NCBI GenBank assembly: GCA_002840155.1
Contig: PGZH01000008.1
Span: 186,001 to 250,000 of the forward strand
DNA: 64,000 nt
DNA from: Gammaproteobacteria bacterium HGW-Gammaproteobacteria-13
Lineage (GTDB): Bacteria; Pseudomonadota; Gammaproteobacteria; Pseudomonadales; Pseudomonadaceae
Reading direction: 5' to 3'
Part shown: piece after piece, positions 48,232 to 57,844 of the stretch
How the letters are laid out: every line of letters starts with the position of its first letter
Numbering within the stretch: position 1 is the stretch's first letter
Notes under the pieces: model-generated
What the model was told of the DNA's origin: nothing
The model's input: only the letters and a program-made list of their open reading frames with translations
Databases searched by the model: none
Position numbers and translations under genes: made by a program

Positions 48232-50142
48232 GTGGTGCAACGCTTAGCCTTCTCGATCTTCTTCACGCTGAGCCTGGCACTTGCTAGCGGCTTGGCGCAC
48301 GCAACTATCGAGCTGACAGCAGCCAGCAGCGGCACCTCGCTGAATGAGCAGATCGAACTTCTCGAAGATATCGGCGGGCAACTGAGCATTGCCGATATGG
48401 CCGATCCTGCCGTACAAAGCCGTTTCCAACCTGCAGCTGGACGCGCCACCGTAGGCCAAAGCCGTAATCCCTGGTGGATCAAGGTTACTTTACGACGGGC
48501 GCCCGGCGCCCCGTCTCAGTGGTGGCTGGAAAATGCCGGCATCACCATTTTCAATCTGCAGCTTTATCTGCCAGATGGCAAAGGTGGCTGGACGGTTCGC
48601 GAAACCGGCGAAGCGGTGCCTTATCTGGACGGCCGAGACTATGCCTACCGACGCATGGTGTTCCAATTACCGGAGATCGGCGAGCAACCACTGACGCTCT
48701 ACTTCCGCAGCCTTGACCCTGCCGGAAACTCCTTCCCACTGAAAATCTGGCAACTGCCTGATCTGGCAGAGTTAGCCGGCAACGAGAACATTGGTTTTGG
48801 CCTGATCTACGGGGTGATCCTCGCCCTGCTTCTTTACAACCTATTTATTCTGGTCGCCCTGCGTGACCGCGCCTATTTCTGGTACGTGATGGCGACCGCT
48901 TGCGTACTGATCTTTATCCTCAGCATGACCGGTCACGGCGCCCAATACCTTTGGCCGGACAACCCAGTGCCCTTCTGGCTGGACCGCATCACATTGCCCT
49001 CACTATGGGGCATCTTTGTGATGCGCTTCACTCAGGAACTGCTCTACACCAAGCGCGGCCTTATCTGGCCGCACCGCTTGCTAAATGCTGGCTGCGCGCT
49101 CTATGTAATCGCCATTGTGATCAACGCCTTCGGCTACCGGGCGGAGGGCGCACTGATGATCGCTCTCACCCCCATCGTCACCGTACCCACTGCCCTATTC
49201 AGCGCTGGCGTGCGTTGCTACCAGGGTTTTATCCCTGCGCGCTTTTATCTACTCGGCTACGGCGCAGTACTCGCCAGCACCGTGGTCCTGGTCATGCGTG
49301 CAGCAGGCCTGATTGAGCCCAGCAATTTCACCGCCTATCTATTCCCGATTTCGGTCGCTGCCGAAACCATCCTGTTCTCCTTCGCACTGGCTTATCGCAT
49401 TCAGATGCTCAAGCTGGAAAAAGCCGAAGCCCTGCAGCAGGCCGACCGCGAGAAAACTGCACGCCTGGCCCAAGCGCAAGCCAATGCAGCAGAACTTAAG
49501 CACTCGGTCGAACAACGCACAGCCGAGCTTGCAGCCACCAATGAACGCTTACTGCAGCGCGAAAGCGAGCTACAACACGCCGCCTTCCACGACCCACTGA
49601 CCGAGCTGCCTAACCGGCGTTTTCTGGTCGAACGCTGTGAAGCGGCGCTGGCCAACGCTCGGCGGCACAGTGAAGCCACCGCCCTGTTGCTGATCGACCT
49701 CGATCATTTCAAACCAATCAACGACAAATACGGCCACGACGCTGGCGACCTGATGCTGCAAAGCATCGCCCAGCGCCTGCGCGAGCATGTGCGCTCGGGG
49801 GATGCGGTGGCGCGCCTGGGCGGTGATGAGTTTGCCGTGCTGATCTGCGGCGAAGATGCCGAGCAGCATGCCCGCGATATTGCCCGCCGCCTGCTGGACG
49901 AGCTGGCCAAGCCGGTGGCCTACGGCGCTGACCGCCTCACCGTAACCATCAGCATCGGCGTGGCGCTGTACCCGCGCCACGCCAGCAACTTCACCACGCT
50001 GTACAAGGCTGCCGATGAAATGCTCTACAAGGTCAAGAGCCGCGGCCGCTCGGGCTCGGCCGTTTGCGGGGAAGATGGTGAGTTGAGCAGCAGCGCCCGC
50101 CTGCAACTGGATGTGCTGAATGTACCCAGTGGTTTGAGCTGA
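48232..50142 (+). CDS. nicD: 7TMR-DISM diguanylate cyclase, NicD-like, copy 1
   Basis: A 636-residue membrane cyclase. A signal peptide (about 1-22) leads to a periplasmic 7TMR-DISMED2 sensor (about 25-165), seven TM helices (about 175-375), a coiled coil (about 380-440) and a GGDEF domain. The active site is GGDEF at 530-534 and the inhibitory RxxD site is RSGD just before it. P. aeruginosa NicD (PA4929), upstream of alr, responds to nutrients in biofilm dispersion. This is the first of two tandem paralogues. Start is GTG 48232 (or 48235) after AAGGGG. Confidence 0.85.
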   Translation: MVQRLAFSIFFTLSLALASGLAHATIELTAASSGTSLNEQIELLEDIGGQLSIADMADPAVQSRFQPAAGRATVGQSRNPWWIKVTLRRAPGAPSQWWLENAGITIFNLQLYLPDGKGGWTVRETGEAVPYLDGRDYAYRRMVFQLPEIGEQPLTLYFRSLDPAGNSFPLKIWQLPDLAELAGNENIGFGLIYGVILALLLYNLFILVALRDRAYFWYVMATACVLIFILSMTGHGAQYLWPDNPVPFWLDRITLPSLWGIFVMRFTQELLYTKRGLIWPHRLLNAGCALYVIAIVINAFGYRAEGALMIALTPIVTVPTALFSAGVRCYQGFIPARFYLLGYGAVLASTVVLVMRAAGLIEPSNFTAYLFPISVAAETILFSFALAYRIQMLKLEKAEALQQADREKTARLAQAQANAAELKHSVEQRTAELAATNERLLQRESELQHAAFHDPLTELPNRRFLVERCEAALANARRHSEATALLLIDLDHFKPINDKYGHDAGDLMLQSIAQRLREHVRSGDAVARLGGDEFAVLICGEDAEQHARDIARRLLDELAKPVAYGADRLTVTISIGVALYPRHASNFTTLYKAADEMLYKVKSRGRSGSAVCGEDGELSSSARLQLDVLNVPSGLS

Positions 50143-50274
50143 TTAGGCGCAAGCCGCGAGCACCGCTCACCGTCCAGTTATCACCAAACCAACGTCGTGC
50201 TGGCAACTTCTGTGAACGATCAGGCAGCTGTGCCTATACTCGCGCAAACGCCACTCGACATCGGGAAGTCTGCA

Positions 50275-52179
50275 GTGCAGCGCCTAACCTTAGCCACCCT
50301 CCTCTTGCTGAGCCTGTTTAGCGGCCTGAGTGTTGCCAGCCCGGTAGTGCTGAGCGCGCCAAGCAGCGGCAGCGTGCTCAACGGACAAATCGAACTATTG
50401 GAAGATGTCGGCGGCCAGCTGAGCATCGCCGACATGGCCGACCCGGCCGTGCAAAGCCGCTTTCAGCCGGCCGCCGGGCGTACCAGCGTCGGCCAAAGCA
50501 GTAACCCCTGGTGGATCAAACTCAGCCTGCAACGCGCCAGTGACGCGCCCAGCCAGTGGTGGCTGGAAGTCGGCGCAGTCACCCTGCTCGACCTGCAGGT
50601 CTTCCTGCCCAGCACCACTGGCCAATGGCAACTGCGCCAAGCCGGTGAGCGCGTCGGCTTTGCCGCAGGGCGCGACCACGATTACCGCCGCGCGGTATTC
50701 CGCCTGCCGCCGCTCAGCGAGCAGACGCAAACCCTTTACCTGCGCACCTTTGATCCGGCCGGCAATTCCTTCCCACTGCGCATCTGGCAGCTGCACGACC
50801 TGGAGCAACTGGCCAAGCGCGAGCACCTGGTGCTCGGCCTGATCTACGGGGTGATCCTCGCCCTGCTGCTGTACAACTTGTTTATTCTGCTGGCCCTGCG
50901 CGACCCGGCGTACCTCTGGTATGTGCTGACCATGGCCGCGTCCCTGGTGTTTATCGCCAGCATGAGCGGCCATGGCTTCCAGTACCTCTGGCCCGATGGC
51001 CCGGTGCCCGCCTGGCTGGACCGCATTACCCTGCCGATTCTGGTCAGCCTGGGCATCCTGCGCTTTGCCCAGGCGCTGCTGTCCACCCGCACCACCCTGC
51101 GCATTGCCCACACCATCCTCAATGGCTGTATCGCGGTTTACCTACTGGCCCTGGCGGTCAATCTGGCGGGTTATCGCAGTGAAACCGGCCTGCTGATCGG
51201 GCTGATCCCGATTGTCACCGTGCCTACCCTGCTGCTCAGTGCCGTCATCCGCTGGCGGCAGGGCTTTACCCCGGCGCTGTTCTACCTGCTGGGCTACGGC
51301 AGCGTGCTGCTGAGCTTTGTGATTCTGGTGCTGCGCGCCGCCGGCGTGGTGCAGCCGGGCGAGTCCACCGCTTACCTGTTCCCGCTGGCGGTAGCGGCCG
51401 AGGCCACCCTGTTCTCCTTCGCCCTGGCCTATCGCATCCAGATTCTCAAGCAGGAGAAAGCCGATGCGATCCTCCAGGCTGACCGCGAAAAAACCGCACG
51501 CCTGGCCCAGGCCCAGGCCAATGCCGCCGAATTGCAGCACTCGGTTGAGCTGCGCACCGCAGAACTGGCCGCCACCAATGAACGCCTGCGCCAGCGTGAG
51601 CAGGCGCTGCAGCACGCGGCGTTTCACGACCCGCTAACTGAACTGCCAAACCGCCGCTACCTGGTCGAGCGCTGCGAAACCGCGCTGGCCAACGCCCGTC
51701 GGCATAGCGAAGCGATTGCCCTGCTACTGATCGACCTCGATCACTTCAAACCAATCAACGACAAACACGGCCACGATGCCGGCGACCTGATGCTGCAACA
51801 GATCGCTCTACGCCTGCGTGAACATGTGCGCGCCGGAGATACCGTGGCGCGCCTGGGCGGCGATGAGTTTGCCGTACTGGTGTGTGGCGCCGATGCCGAA
51901 GAGCACGCCCGGGAAATCGCTAACCGCCTGCTCGCCGAGCTGGCCAAACCGGTGATGTACGGCGCCGAACGGCTGACCGTGACCATCAGCATTGGCGTGG
52001 CGCTGTATCCGCAACACGCCGGCACCTTTACCGCGCTGTACAAGGCAGCCGACGAGATGCTCTACCGGGTCAAAACCCGCGGCCGCTCAGGCTCGGCGGT
52101 ATGCGGCGAAGACGGCGAGCTGAGCAACAGCGCGCGCCTGCACCTGGATGTGCTCAGCGTGCCCAGCGGCCTGCTCTGA
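50275..52179 (+). CDS. nicD: 7TMR-DISM diguanylate cyclase, NicD-like, copy 2
   Basis: A 634-residue paralogue of copy 1 with the same domain order. The GGDEF active site is at 528-532 and the RxxD site is RAGD. By eye the GGDEF domains agree at about 85%, the sensor and membrane parts clearly less. The GTG at 50275 aligns with the copy 1 start (VQRL...); a frame from 50197 adds 26 residues and is rejected. It is next to alr, so this copy holds the position of P. aeruginosa nicD. Confidence 0.85.
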   Translation: MQRLTLATLLLLSLFSGLSVASPVVLSAPSSGSVLNGQIELLEDVGGQLSIADMADPAVQSRFQPAAGRTSVGQSSNPWWIKLSLQRASDAPSQWWLEVGAVTLLDLQVFLPSTTGQWQLRQAGERVGFAAGRDHDYRRAVFRLPPLSEQTQTLYLRTFDPAGNSFPLRIWQLHDLEQLAKREHLVLGLIYGVILALLLYNLFILLALRDPAYLWYVLTMAASLVFIASMSGHGFQYLWPDGPVPAWLDRITLPILVSLGILRFAQALLSTRTTLRIAHTILNGCIAVYLLALAVNLAGYRSETGLLIGLIPIVTVPTLLLSAVIRWRQGFTPALFYLLGYGSVLLSFVILVLRAAGVVQPGESTAYLFPLAVAAEATLFSFALAYRIQILKQEKADAILQADREKTARLAQAQANAAELQHSVELRTAELAATNERLRQREQALQHAAFHDPLTELPNRRYLVERCETALANARRHSEAIALLLIDLDHFKPINDKHGHDAGDLMLQQIALRLREHVRAGDTVARLGGDEFAVLVCGADAEEHAREIANRLLAELAKPVMYGAERLTVTISIGVALYPQHAGTFTALYKAADEMLYRVKTRGRSGSAVCGEDGELSNSARLHLDVLSVPSGLL

Positions 52180-52180
52180 C

Positions 52181-53260
52181 TCAGCTGTTGCGATAGCGCC
52201 GTGGCACCCGTGCAGTGACCTTGCTAAGCAGCTCATAGCCGATGGTGCCGGCCGCCTGCGCCACCTCATCCACCGGCAACTGTGCGCCCCACAGCTCGAC
52301 CGCATCACCTACGGCGGCATCGGGCAGATCCGTCAGATCGACCGTCAGCATATCCATCGACACCCGCCCAACCAGCGCCACTCGCTGACCACGGACGATA
52401 ACCGGCGTGCCGGCCGGCGCATGCCGCGGATAACCATCGGCATAACCACAACTCACCGTGCCGATACGCGACGGCCGCTCGGCGCGCCAGGTGCCGCCAT
52501 AGCCAACCGTTTCCCCCACCGCCACCTCGCGGCAGGCAATCAGCTGCGCGGTCAGGCTCATGGCTGGGCGCAGGCCCAGCTCAGCGACGCCCAGATCAGC
52601 AATAGGCGTGGCGCCGTAGAGCATGATGCCCGGACGCAGCCAATCCATATGCGCCGCCGGAATGGTCAGAATCGCCGCCGAGTTGGCCAGCGAGCGCTGG
52701 GCGAAATCCAGATCCAGCAGATCGAGAAACTGCTCCAGCTGCAACTCGGTCACTTCGCTACCACGCTCATCGGCGCAGGCAAAATGGCTCAGCAGATTTA
52801 GCTCAGCCACCTGCGCAGCGCCCTGCAAACGGCCATACCATTCACGCACGGCAGCGGCGCTAAACCCTAGGCGATGCATGCCGCTGTCCAGCTTCAGCCA
52901 GACATTCACCGGCCGCGCCAGACTGGCGGCGAGCAACTGCTGCGCCTGTTGCTCGCTGTGCAGCACCACATCCAGACCCAGCTGCGCGGCAAACTGGTAC
53001 TCGTCCGCCTCGAAGCAGCCCTCGAGCAATAGAATCCGCGCCTCACCATGCAGCGCGCGCACCTCGGCGGCCTCCTCCAGGCTGGCCACGGCAAAACCGT
53101 CGGCCACATCGTGCAACGCCGTCACCACCTCACGCACGCCATGCCCATAGGCATTCGCCTTGACCACCGCAAACGCCTGCCGCCCAGGCGCACAGCGCTT
53201 GGCCACCGCGTAGTTATGGGCAATGGCTGACAGATCGATGGTGGCAACAAGAGGGCGCAT
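52181..53260 (-). CDS. alr: Alanine racemase
   Basis: A 359-residue PLP enzyme that makes D-alanine for peptidoglycan. The PLP lysine is Lys34 (VVKANAYGHG). The catalytic Tyr lies in VGYGGTW, and the C-terminal beta domain carries SCGYADGYPRHAP and VSMDMLTVDL. MRPLVATIDL at 53260 is the family start. It is convergent with copy 2 of nicD, only 1 bp between stops. Confidence 0.95.
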   Translation of the reverse strand: MRPLVATIDLSAIAHNYAVAKRCAPGRQAFAVVKANAYGHGVREVVTALHDVADGFAVASLEEAAEVRALHGEARILLLEGCFEADEYQFAAQLGLDVVLHSEQQAQQLLAASLARPVNVWLKLDSGMHRLGFSAAAVREWYGRLQGAAQVAELNLLSHFACADERGSEVTELQLEQFLDLLDLDFAQRSLANSAAILTIPAAHMDWLRPGIMLYGATPIADLGVAELGLRPAMSLTAQLIACREVAVGETVGYGGTWRAERPSRIGTVSCGYADGYPRHAPAGTPVIVRGQRVALVGRVSMDMLTVDLTDLPDAAVGDAVELWGAQLPVDEVAQAAGTIGYELLSKVTARVPRRYRNS

Positions 53261-53397
53261 GACAGGGCTCCACGGCAGGCTAAAGCCGAGCATCTTAACC
53301 CTCAACTCCCGGGCTGCAAGCGCCAGATAGCCCAGCACAAGCCACACACCTGCGATGGCGCTGCACGCGACGCAGATTTAATTGCAGCGAGGCAAAA

Positions 53398-53423
53398 GCT
53401 ACTGACAATAAGCTGTCAGTAGC
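53398..53423. promoter_or_regulatory. Perfect palindrome before the VOC-YafY pair
   Basis: GCTACTGACA (53398-53407) and TGTCAGTAGC (53414-53423) around ATAAGC. The CTGACA/TGTCAG core resembles operators proposed for YafY/WYL-type regulators, one of which is encoded downstream. Confidence 0.6.
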
Positions 53424-53510
53424 CCTCCCCTAGAGTGGGTTCCACAGGCTAAAACGCGCCGTCAGATACTGCCGTTGCCTGTCGCACCCCAACCTTCAAG
53501 GAGAGAGAAC

Positions 53511-53876
53511 ATGAATGCGATTAACTGGTTCGAACTATTTGTCAGCAACTTCGAGCGTGCCCGTGGTTTCTATGAACGCGCCCTGGCGACACCGCTGGAG
53601 GTCATGGAGGGCATGGGCGGACGCATGGCACTGTTCCCCCACGCGCTGGAAAGCGGTGTCGGTGGCTGCCTGAGCGAGTCTGCCGAGCAACAGAGTGGCA
53701 TTGGCGGCACCCGCGTCTACCTCAATGTCGAGGGCCAACTGGATGCCGTGGTAAACCGAGTGCCCTCGGCAGGCGGTGTGATTATCCACAGCAAGATGTC
53801 CATCGCGCCGCATGGCTTTATCGCTGTGATAAAAGACAGCGAAGGCAATGAGGTGGGCCTGCACAGCATGTCCTAA
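53511..53876 (+). CDS. VOC family protein (glyoxalase/bleomycin-resistance fold)
   Basis: A 121-residue single-domain vicinal oxygen chelate protein (NWFELFVSNFERARGFYERAL, then GFIAVIKDSEGNEVGLHS). Metal-ligand Glu/His positions are only partly clear, so a catalytic role is unproven. It has a strong AAGGAGAG ribosome site. VOC genes of this type are often paired with a YafY regulator, as here (63 bp gap). Confidence 0.88.
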   Translation: MNAINWFELFVSNFERARGFYERALATPLEVMEGMGGRMALFPHALESGVGGCLSESAEQQSGIGGTRVYLNVEGQLDAVVNRVPSAGGVIIHSKMSIAPHGFIAVIKDSEGNEVGLHSMS

Positions 53877-53939
53877 ACCCAGCATTCCGGGCGTGCGCCA
53901 GCGCGCCCGGTAATCCAGAGCGAGAACAGCTGAGACAAC

Positions 53940-54641
53940 ATGAGACGCGCCGACCGTCTATTTCAAATCGTGCAGTTCCTGCGCAGCCGTCGCCTGACCA
54001 CCGCCCAGTGGCTGGCCGAGCGCTTGCAAGTATCGGTGCGCACTATTTATCGCGACATCCAGGACCTCTCCCTGTCCGGAGTGCCCCTGGAAGGTGAAGC
54101 CGGCGTCGGCTACGTGCTGCGCCAACCGATGGACTTGCCGCCCTTGATGTTCGAACGCGAGGAGATTGAGGCCTTGCTGGTGGGCGCGCGCATGGTCAAG
54201 GCCTGGGCGGACCCACAACTGCAACGGGCGGCGGAATCGGCACTGGCGAAGATCCACAGCGTGCTGCCCAACGAGCTGCGCGATGAGCTCAATCGCAACC
54301 AGCTGTTTGCCCCTGAAACCAATCCGTACCCCGTGCACTGGCTCGGCCAGCTGCGCCAAGCCATACGCCAGCGCCACAAACTGCTGATCAGCTACCGCGA
54401 TGAACGCGGAGAGACCAGCCAACGCTGCGTCTGGCCGCTGGGGCTGTTCTTCTGGGGGCAAACCTGGACCCTGTGCAGCTGGTGTGAGCTGCGCAACGAC
54501 TTTCGCAACTTCCGCATCGACCGCGTCGAGCAGCTGCAGGACCGTGCGGAGACCTTTGCAGCGGTGGAGGGCCAACGCCTGGAGGACTACCTCAAACCTT
54601 ATCTAGGCGAGCACGCCACCGCACCGCTGTACAAAAGCTAA
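53940..54641 (+). CDS. YafY family transcriptional regulator (HTH + WYL)
   Basis: A 233-residue regulator. The N-terminal DeoR-type HTH is RLQVSVRTIYRDIQDLSLSG (about 29-48), and a WYL domain follows (about 135-215; LLISYRDERGETSQR, then FRIDRVEQL). The canonical WYL triplet is not obvious. It probably controls the VOC gene and itself through the palindrome at 53398-53423. Confidence 0.86.
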   Translation: MRRADRLFQIVQFLRSRRLTTAQWLAERLQVSVRTIYRDIQDLSLSGVPLEGEAGVGYVLRQPMDLPPLMFEREEIEALLVGARMVKAWADPQLQRAAESALAKIHSVLPNELRDELNRNQLFAPETNPYPVHWLGQLRQAIRQRHKLLISYRDERGETSQRCVWPLGLFFWGQTWTLCSWCELRNDFRNFRIDRVEQLQDRAETFAAVEGQRLEDYLKPYLGEHATAPLYKS

Positions 54642-54673
54642 CGCCTGATGAGCGCGGCTTAGAGCACGCCAGA

Positions 54674-56068
54674 TTACTCGTCGTCGAACTGATAGCTACC
54701 CGGCGCGAGGTTTTCGAAACGCGAGAACTTGCCGAGAAACGCCAGCCGCGCCGTACCCAACGGGCCATTACGCTGCTTGCCGATGATGATTTCGGCCACG
54801 CCCTTGTACTCGGTCTCGGGGTGATACACCTCGTCGCGGTAAACGAACATGATGATGTCGGCGTCCTGCTCGATGGCGCCGGATTCACGCAAGTCGGAGT
54901 TGATTGGGCGCTTGTTCGGGCGCTGTTCCAGGCCACGGTTAAGCTGCGAGAGGGCAATCACCGGGCAGTTGAACTCCTTGGCCAGAGCTTTGAGCGAGCG
55001 GGAGATTTCGGAAATCTCGTTGACTCGGCTGTCGCCGCTGGAGCCTGGAATCTGCATCAGCTGCAGGTAGTCGACCATGATCAGGCCGATCTCGCCGTGC
55101 TCACGAGCCAGGCGGCGGGTACGCGCACGCATTTCCGAGGGCGAGATACCGGCGGTATCGTCGATAAACAGCTTGCGGTCATTCAGCAGGTTGACCGCAC
55201 TGGTCAGACGCGGCCAATCGTCGTCGTCGAGGCGACCGGCACGCACCTTGGTCTGATCGATACGCCCGAGCGAGGCGAGCATACGCATCACGATGGAGTC
55301 GGACGGCATCTCCAGCGAATACACCATCACCACCTTGTCACTGCGCATCAGCGCGTTTTCCACCAGGTTCATGGCGAAGGTGGTCTTACCCATCGACGGT
55401 CGGCCGGCGACGATGATCAGGTCCGCCGGCTGCAGGCCACTGGTCAGGTTGTCCAGGTCGGTAAAGCCGGTGGACAGACCAGTGATCGCGTCACCGGCAT
55501 TGAACAGGGTGTCGATGCGGTCGATGGCCTTGACCAGAATATCGTTGATCCCCACCGGCCCGCCGGTCTTCGGCCGCGCCTCGGCAATCTGGAAGATCAG
55601 GCGCTCGGCCTCATCAAGAATCTCGGCGCCGGTACGGCCTTGCGGCATATAGGCGCTGTCGGCGATTTCACCGCTGATACCGATCAACTGGCGCAGCGTG
55701 GCGCGCTCACGAATGATCTGCGCATAGGCCTTGATGTTGGCAACCGACGGCGTGTTCTTCGCCAGCTCGCCGAGGTAGGCCAGGCCGCCGACTTGCGACA
55801 GCTGCCCTTCCTGGTCCAGCTGCTCGGACACGGTGACCACGTCGAAGGGGTGGTTACGCTCGGCCAGCTTGAAGATCGCGCGGAAGATCAGGCGATGGTC
55901 ATGCCGATAGAAGTCGCCATCGGACACCGCATCGAGCACCCGCTCCCAGGCATTGTTGTCGAGCATCAGGCCGCCAAGTACGGCTTGCTCCGCCTCGATC
56001 GAGTGCGGCGGCACCTTCAGGGCGGAGGTTTGCAGGTCGTACTGTTCGGGCAGGCTGATGTCGTTCAT
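54674..56068 (-). CDS. dnaB: Replicative DNA helicase DnaB
   Basis: A 464-residue hexameric 5'-3' helicase of the replisome. The N-terminal primase-interaction domain (SIEAEQAVLGGLMLDNNAWE) is followed by a RecA-like domain with Walker A GRPSMGKTTFA, Walker B IMVDYLQLM and the SQLNRGLEQR arginine-finger region. No intein is present. It is followed by alr-side genes on the opposite strand and preceded by the ribosomal operon terminator. Confidence 0.97.
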   Translation of the reverse strand: MNDISLPEQYDLQTSALKVPPHSIEAEQAVLGGLMLDNNAWERVLDAVSDGDFYRHDHRLIFRAIFKLAERNHPFDVVTVSEQLDQEGQLSQVGGLAYLGELAKNTPSVANIKAYAQIIRERATLRQLIGISGEIADSAYMPQGRTGAEILDEAERLIFQIAEARPKTGGPVGINDILVKAIDRIDTLFNAGDAITGLSTGFTDLDNLTSGLQPADLIIVAGRPSMGKTTFAMNLVENALMRSDKVVMVYSLEMPSDSIVMRMLASLGRIDQTKVRAGRLDDDDWPRLTSAVNLLNDRKLFIDDTAGISPSEMRARTRRLAREHGEIGLIMVDYLQLMQIPGSSGDSRVNEISEISRSLKALAKEFNCPVIALSQLNRGLEQRPNKRPINSDLRESGAIEQDADIIMFVYRDEVYHPETEYKGVAEIIIGKQRNGPLGTARLAFLGKFSRFENLAPGSYQFDDE

Positions 56069-56104
56069 AAGGCTCTGGGCAAAATTCGGTGTTCACAAAA
56101 CAAA

Positions 56105-56136
56105 AGGCACGACACCGCTTGCGCAATGTCGTGCCT
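56105..56136 (-). terminator. Terminator of the rpsF-rpsR-rplI operon
   Basis: 10-bp arms AGGCACGACA and TGTCGTGCCT around a 12-base loop; on the minus strand it is followed by TTTTGTTTTG. It lies between rplI and dnaB. Confidence 0.85.
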
Positions 56137-56187
56137 GATTGTTAGCGGCCAGGCACCTGAGTGCAAGTCCACTTAGTCGCGAGCCTA

Positions 56188-56634
56188 TTAGGCTGCTACT
56201 ACGACAACCTTAACGGTTGCTTCAACGTCGCTGTGCAGGTGCACGGCTACGTCGTATTCGCCGAGTTGACGAATGGTGCCGTTCGGCAGACGCACTTCAG
56301 CTTTAGCCACTTCAACGCCGGAGGCGGTCAGGGCTTCAGCGATGTCGTGAGTACCGATGGAGCCGAACAGTTTGCCTTCATCGCCCGCGGTAGCGGTGAT
56401 GGTGACTTCCAGTTCAGCCAACTGAGCAGCGCGGGATTCAGCGTAAGCTTTCTTCTCGGCAGCCAGCTTTTCCAGCTCGGCGCGACGCGCTTCGAACGCA
56501 GCAACGTTTGCGGCGGTAGCAGCGGTAGCTTTGCCTTGCGGCAGCAGGAAGTTACGACCGTAACCGGCCTTAACATTCACTTTATCGCCCAGGTTGCCCA
56601 GGTTGGCGATTTTTTCCAGCAGGATCAGTTCCAT
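56188..56634 (-). CDS. rplI: 50S ribosomal protein L9
   Basis: A 148-residue 50S protein. The N-terminal rRNA-binding domain is [20 protein letters not shown] with [13 protein letters not shown], the long connecting helix spans about 42-75, and the C-terminal domain follows. Last gene of the rpsF-rpsR-orf297-rplI operon. Confidence 0.98.
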   Translation of the reverse strand: MELILLEKIANLGNLGDKVNVKAGYGRNFLLPQGKATAATAANVAAFEARRAELEKLAAEKKAYAESRAAQLAELEVTITATAGDEGKLFGSIGTHDIAEALTASGVEVAKAEVRLPNGTIRQLGEYDVAVHLHSDVEATVKVVVVAA

Positions 56635-56655
56635 TTGGTAATAACCTCTTAACTT

Positions 56656-57549
56656 TTAACCTTCACCGTTCGCGGGGCCCGAGCCTTGTTTGCGCTCAAA
56701 ACGACCACGAAAATCAAGCAGACTGTCGACAATGGCCAAAACCACCAGTAACGGATAAGTCAGCTGCATAAACAGCAACAGCGTGATGTACAACCCGACC
56801 AGCCAGAACTTACCTAGCCGACCTTGCGCCACCATCCCATGCAACAGGGCGATGCCCGCAAACGCTAACGGCACACTGCACAACGGCGTCAACATGGCCA
56901 TTTGCGGACCCAGATTGGGCCCCAACAGCATGCCAACCAGCAGCAACATCGCCAGCGGGGTCGGAAGGCGTAGCGCGCGAAACTCGCGGCCAAAACCACC
57001 CGGGTTATACAACTGCGCCTGCCAGAAGCGCCCAAGCATCAGGCTCAACAGGCTGACTATCTGCAACAACGCCGCGATCAATCCGGTCAGTACCGGTGCA
57101 ATCAGGCTATCCAGACGCGCTCGCTCATCCACCGACATCTGTTGGTGAACCCCATCAAGCATTTGCGGCATAAGCTTTTGCAGCTCAAGCGCCATTGCTT
57201 CGATGGGTTCGCGGAACACCGCGCCCAAAACCAGCCCATACACCAGGCCCAACGCCACGCTGCACAGCAGCACACGATTCCAGGACAGGTTGGCGCGTAA
57301 CAACAACGCCAATCCCAGCGCACCGAGCAACACCAACAGGGTGCGCGGCTCACCGAAATACCACCAGCCAATGGCCGGTAGCAGGGCCCAGGCGAGGATG
57401 CCAAAGGCATCACTCCAACCGCGCCGCAGAAGCACCAGGCTTCCAGCGGCAGCACTTAACCAGAACAACAGCGGCAATGCCGCAGAAACCACCACTACGA
57501 GAGTGGCCTGCATACGGCCGCGCATAATGAATTCAGCTATGGCGCGCAT
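56656..57549 (-). CDS. DUF2232-like membrane protein in the ribosomal operon
   Basis: A 297-residue inner-membrane protein with about eight hydrophobic segments (LVVVVSAALPLLFWLSAAAG, then GILAWALLPAIGWWYF) and an Arg/Lys-rich C-terminus. It looks like the YybS/DUF2232 type and holds the same place (between rpsR and rplI) as P. aeruginosa PA4933. Function is unknown. Gaps of 36 and 21 bp to its neighbours support co-transcription. Confidence 0.8.
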   Translation of the reverse strand: MRAIAEFIMRGRMQATLVVVVSAALPLLFWLSAAAGSLVLLRRGWSDAFGILAWALLPAIGWWYFGEPRTLLVLLGALGLALLLRANLSWNRVLLCSVALGLVYGLVLGAVFREPIEAMALELQKLMPQMLDGVHQQMSVDERARLDSLIAPVLTGLIAALLQIVSLLSLMLGRFWQAQLYNPGGFGREFRALRLPTPLAMLLLVGMLLGPNLGPQMAMLTPLCSVPLAFAGIALLHGMVAQGRLGKFWLVGLYITLLLFMQLTYPLLVVLAIVDSLLDFRGRFERKQGSGPANGEG

Positions 57550-57585
57550 GCGATCTATCCCTTACTTCTTGTCGAACATCCGGTC

Positions 57586-57816
57586 TCAGCGGCCGTGGCT
57601 GTCGGTGTAAGGCAGCAGGGCCAGGAAGCGGGCGCGCTTGATAGCGGTAGCCAGCTGACGCTGATAACGAGCCTTAGTACCGGTGATACGGCTAGGAACG
57701 ATCTTGCCGGTTTCCGAGATGTAAGCTTTCAGCGTGTTGAGATCTTTGAAATCGATCTCTTTCACTTCTTCTGCAGTAAAACGGCAGAATTTACGACGAC
57801 GGAAGAAACGTGCCAT
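57586..57816 (-). CDS. rpsR: 30S ribosomal protein S18
   Basis: A 76-residue 30S protein ([20 protein letters not shown], then [20 protein letters not shown]). It pairs with S6 on the 16S platform. It lies 28 bp after rpsF. Confidence 0.98.
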   Translation of the reverse strand: MARFFRRRKFCRFTAEEVKEIDFKDLNTLKAYISETGKIVPSRITGTKARYQRQLATAIKRARFLALLPYTDSHGR

Positions 57817-57844
57817 GAGAGTGGCTCCTCAATAGATCCGTGGA

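Noticed and set aside
53398-53423. LexA (SOS) box in the VOC promoter
   Set aside because: The palindrome core is CTGACA/TGTCAG, not CTGT-N8-ACAG.
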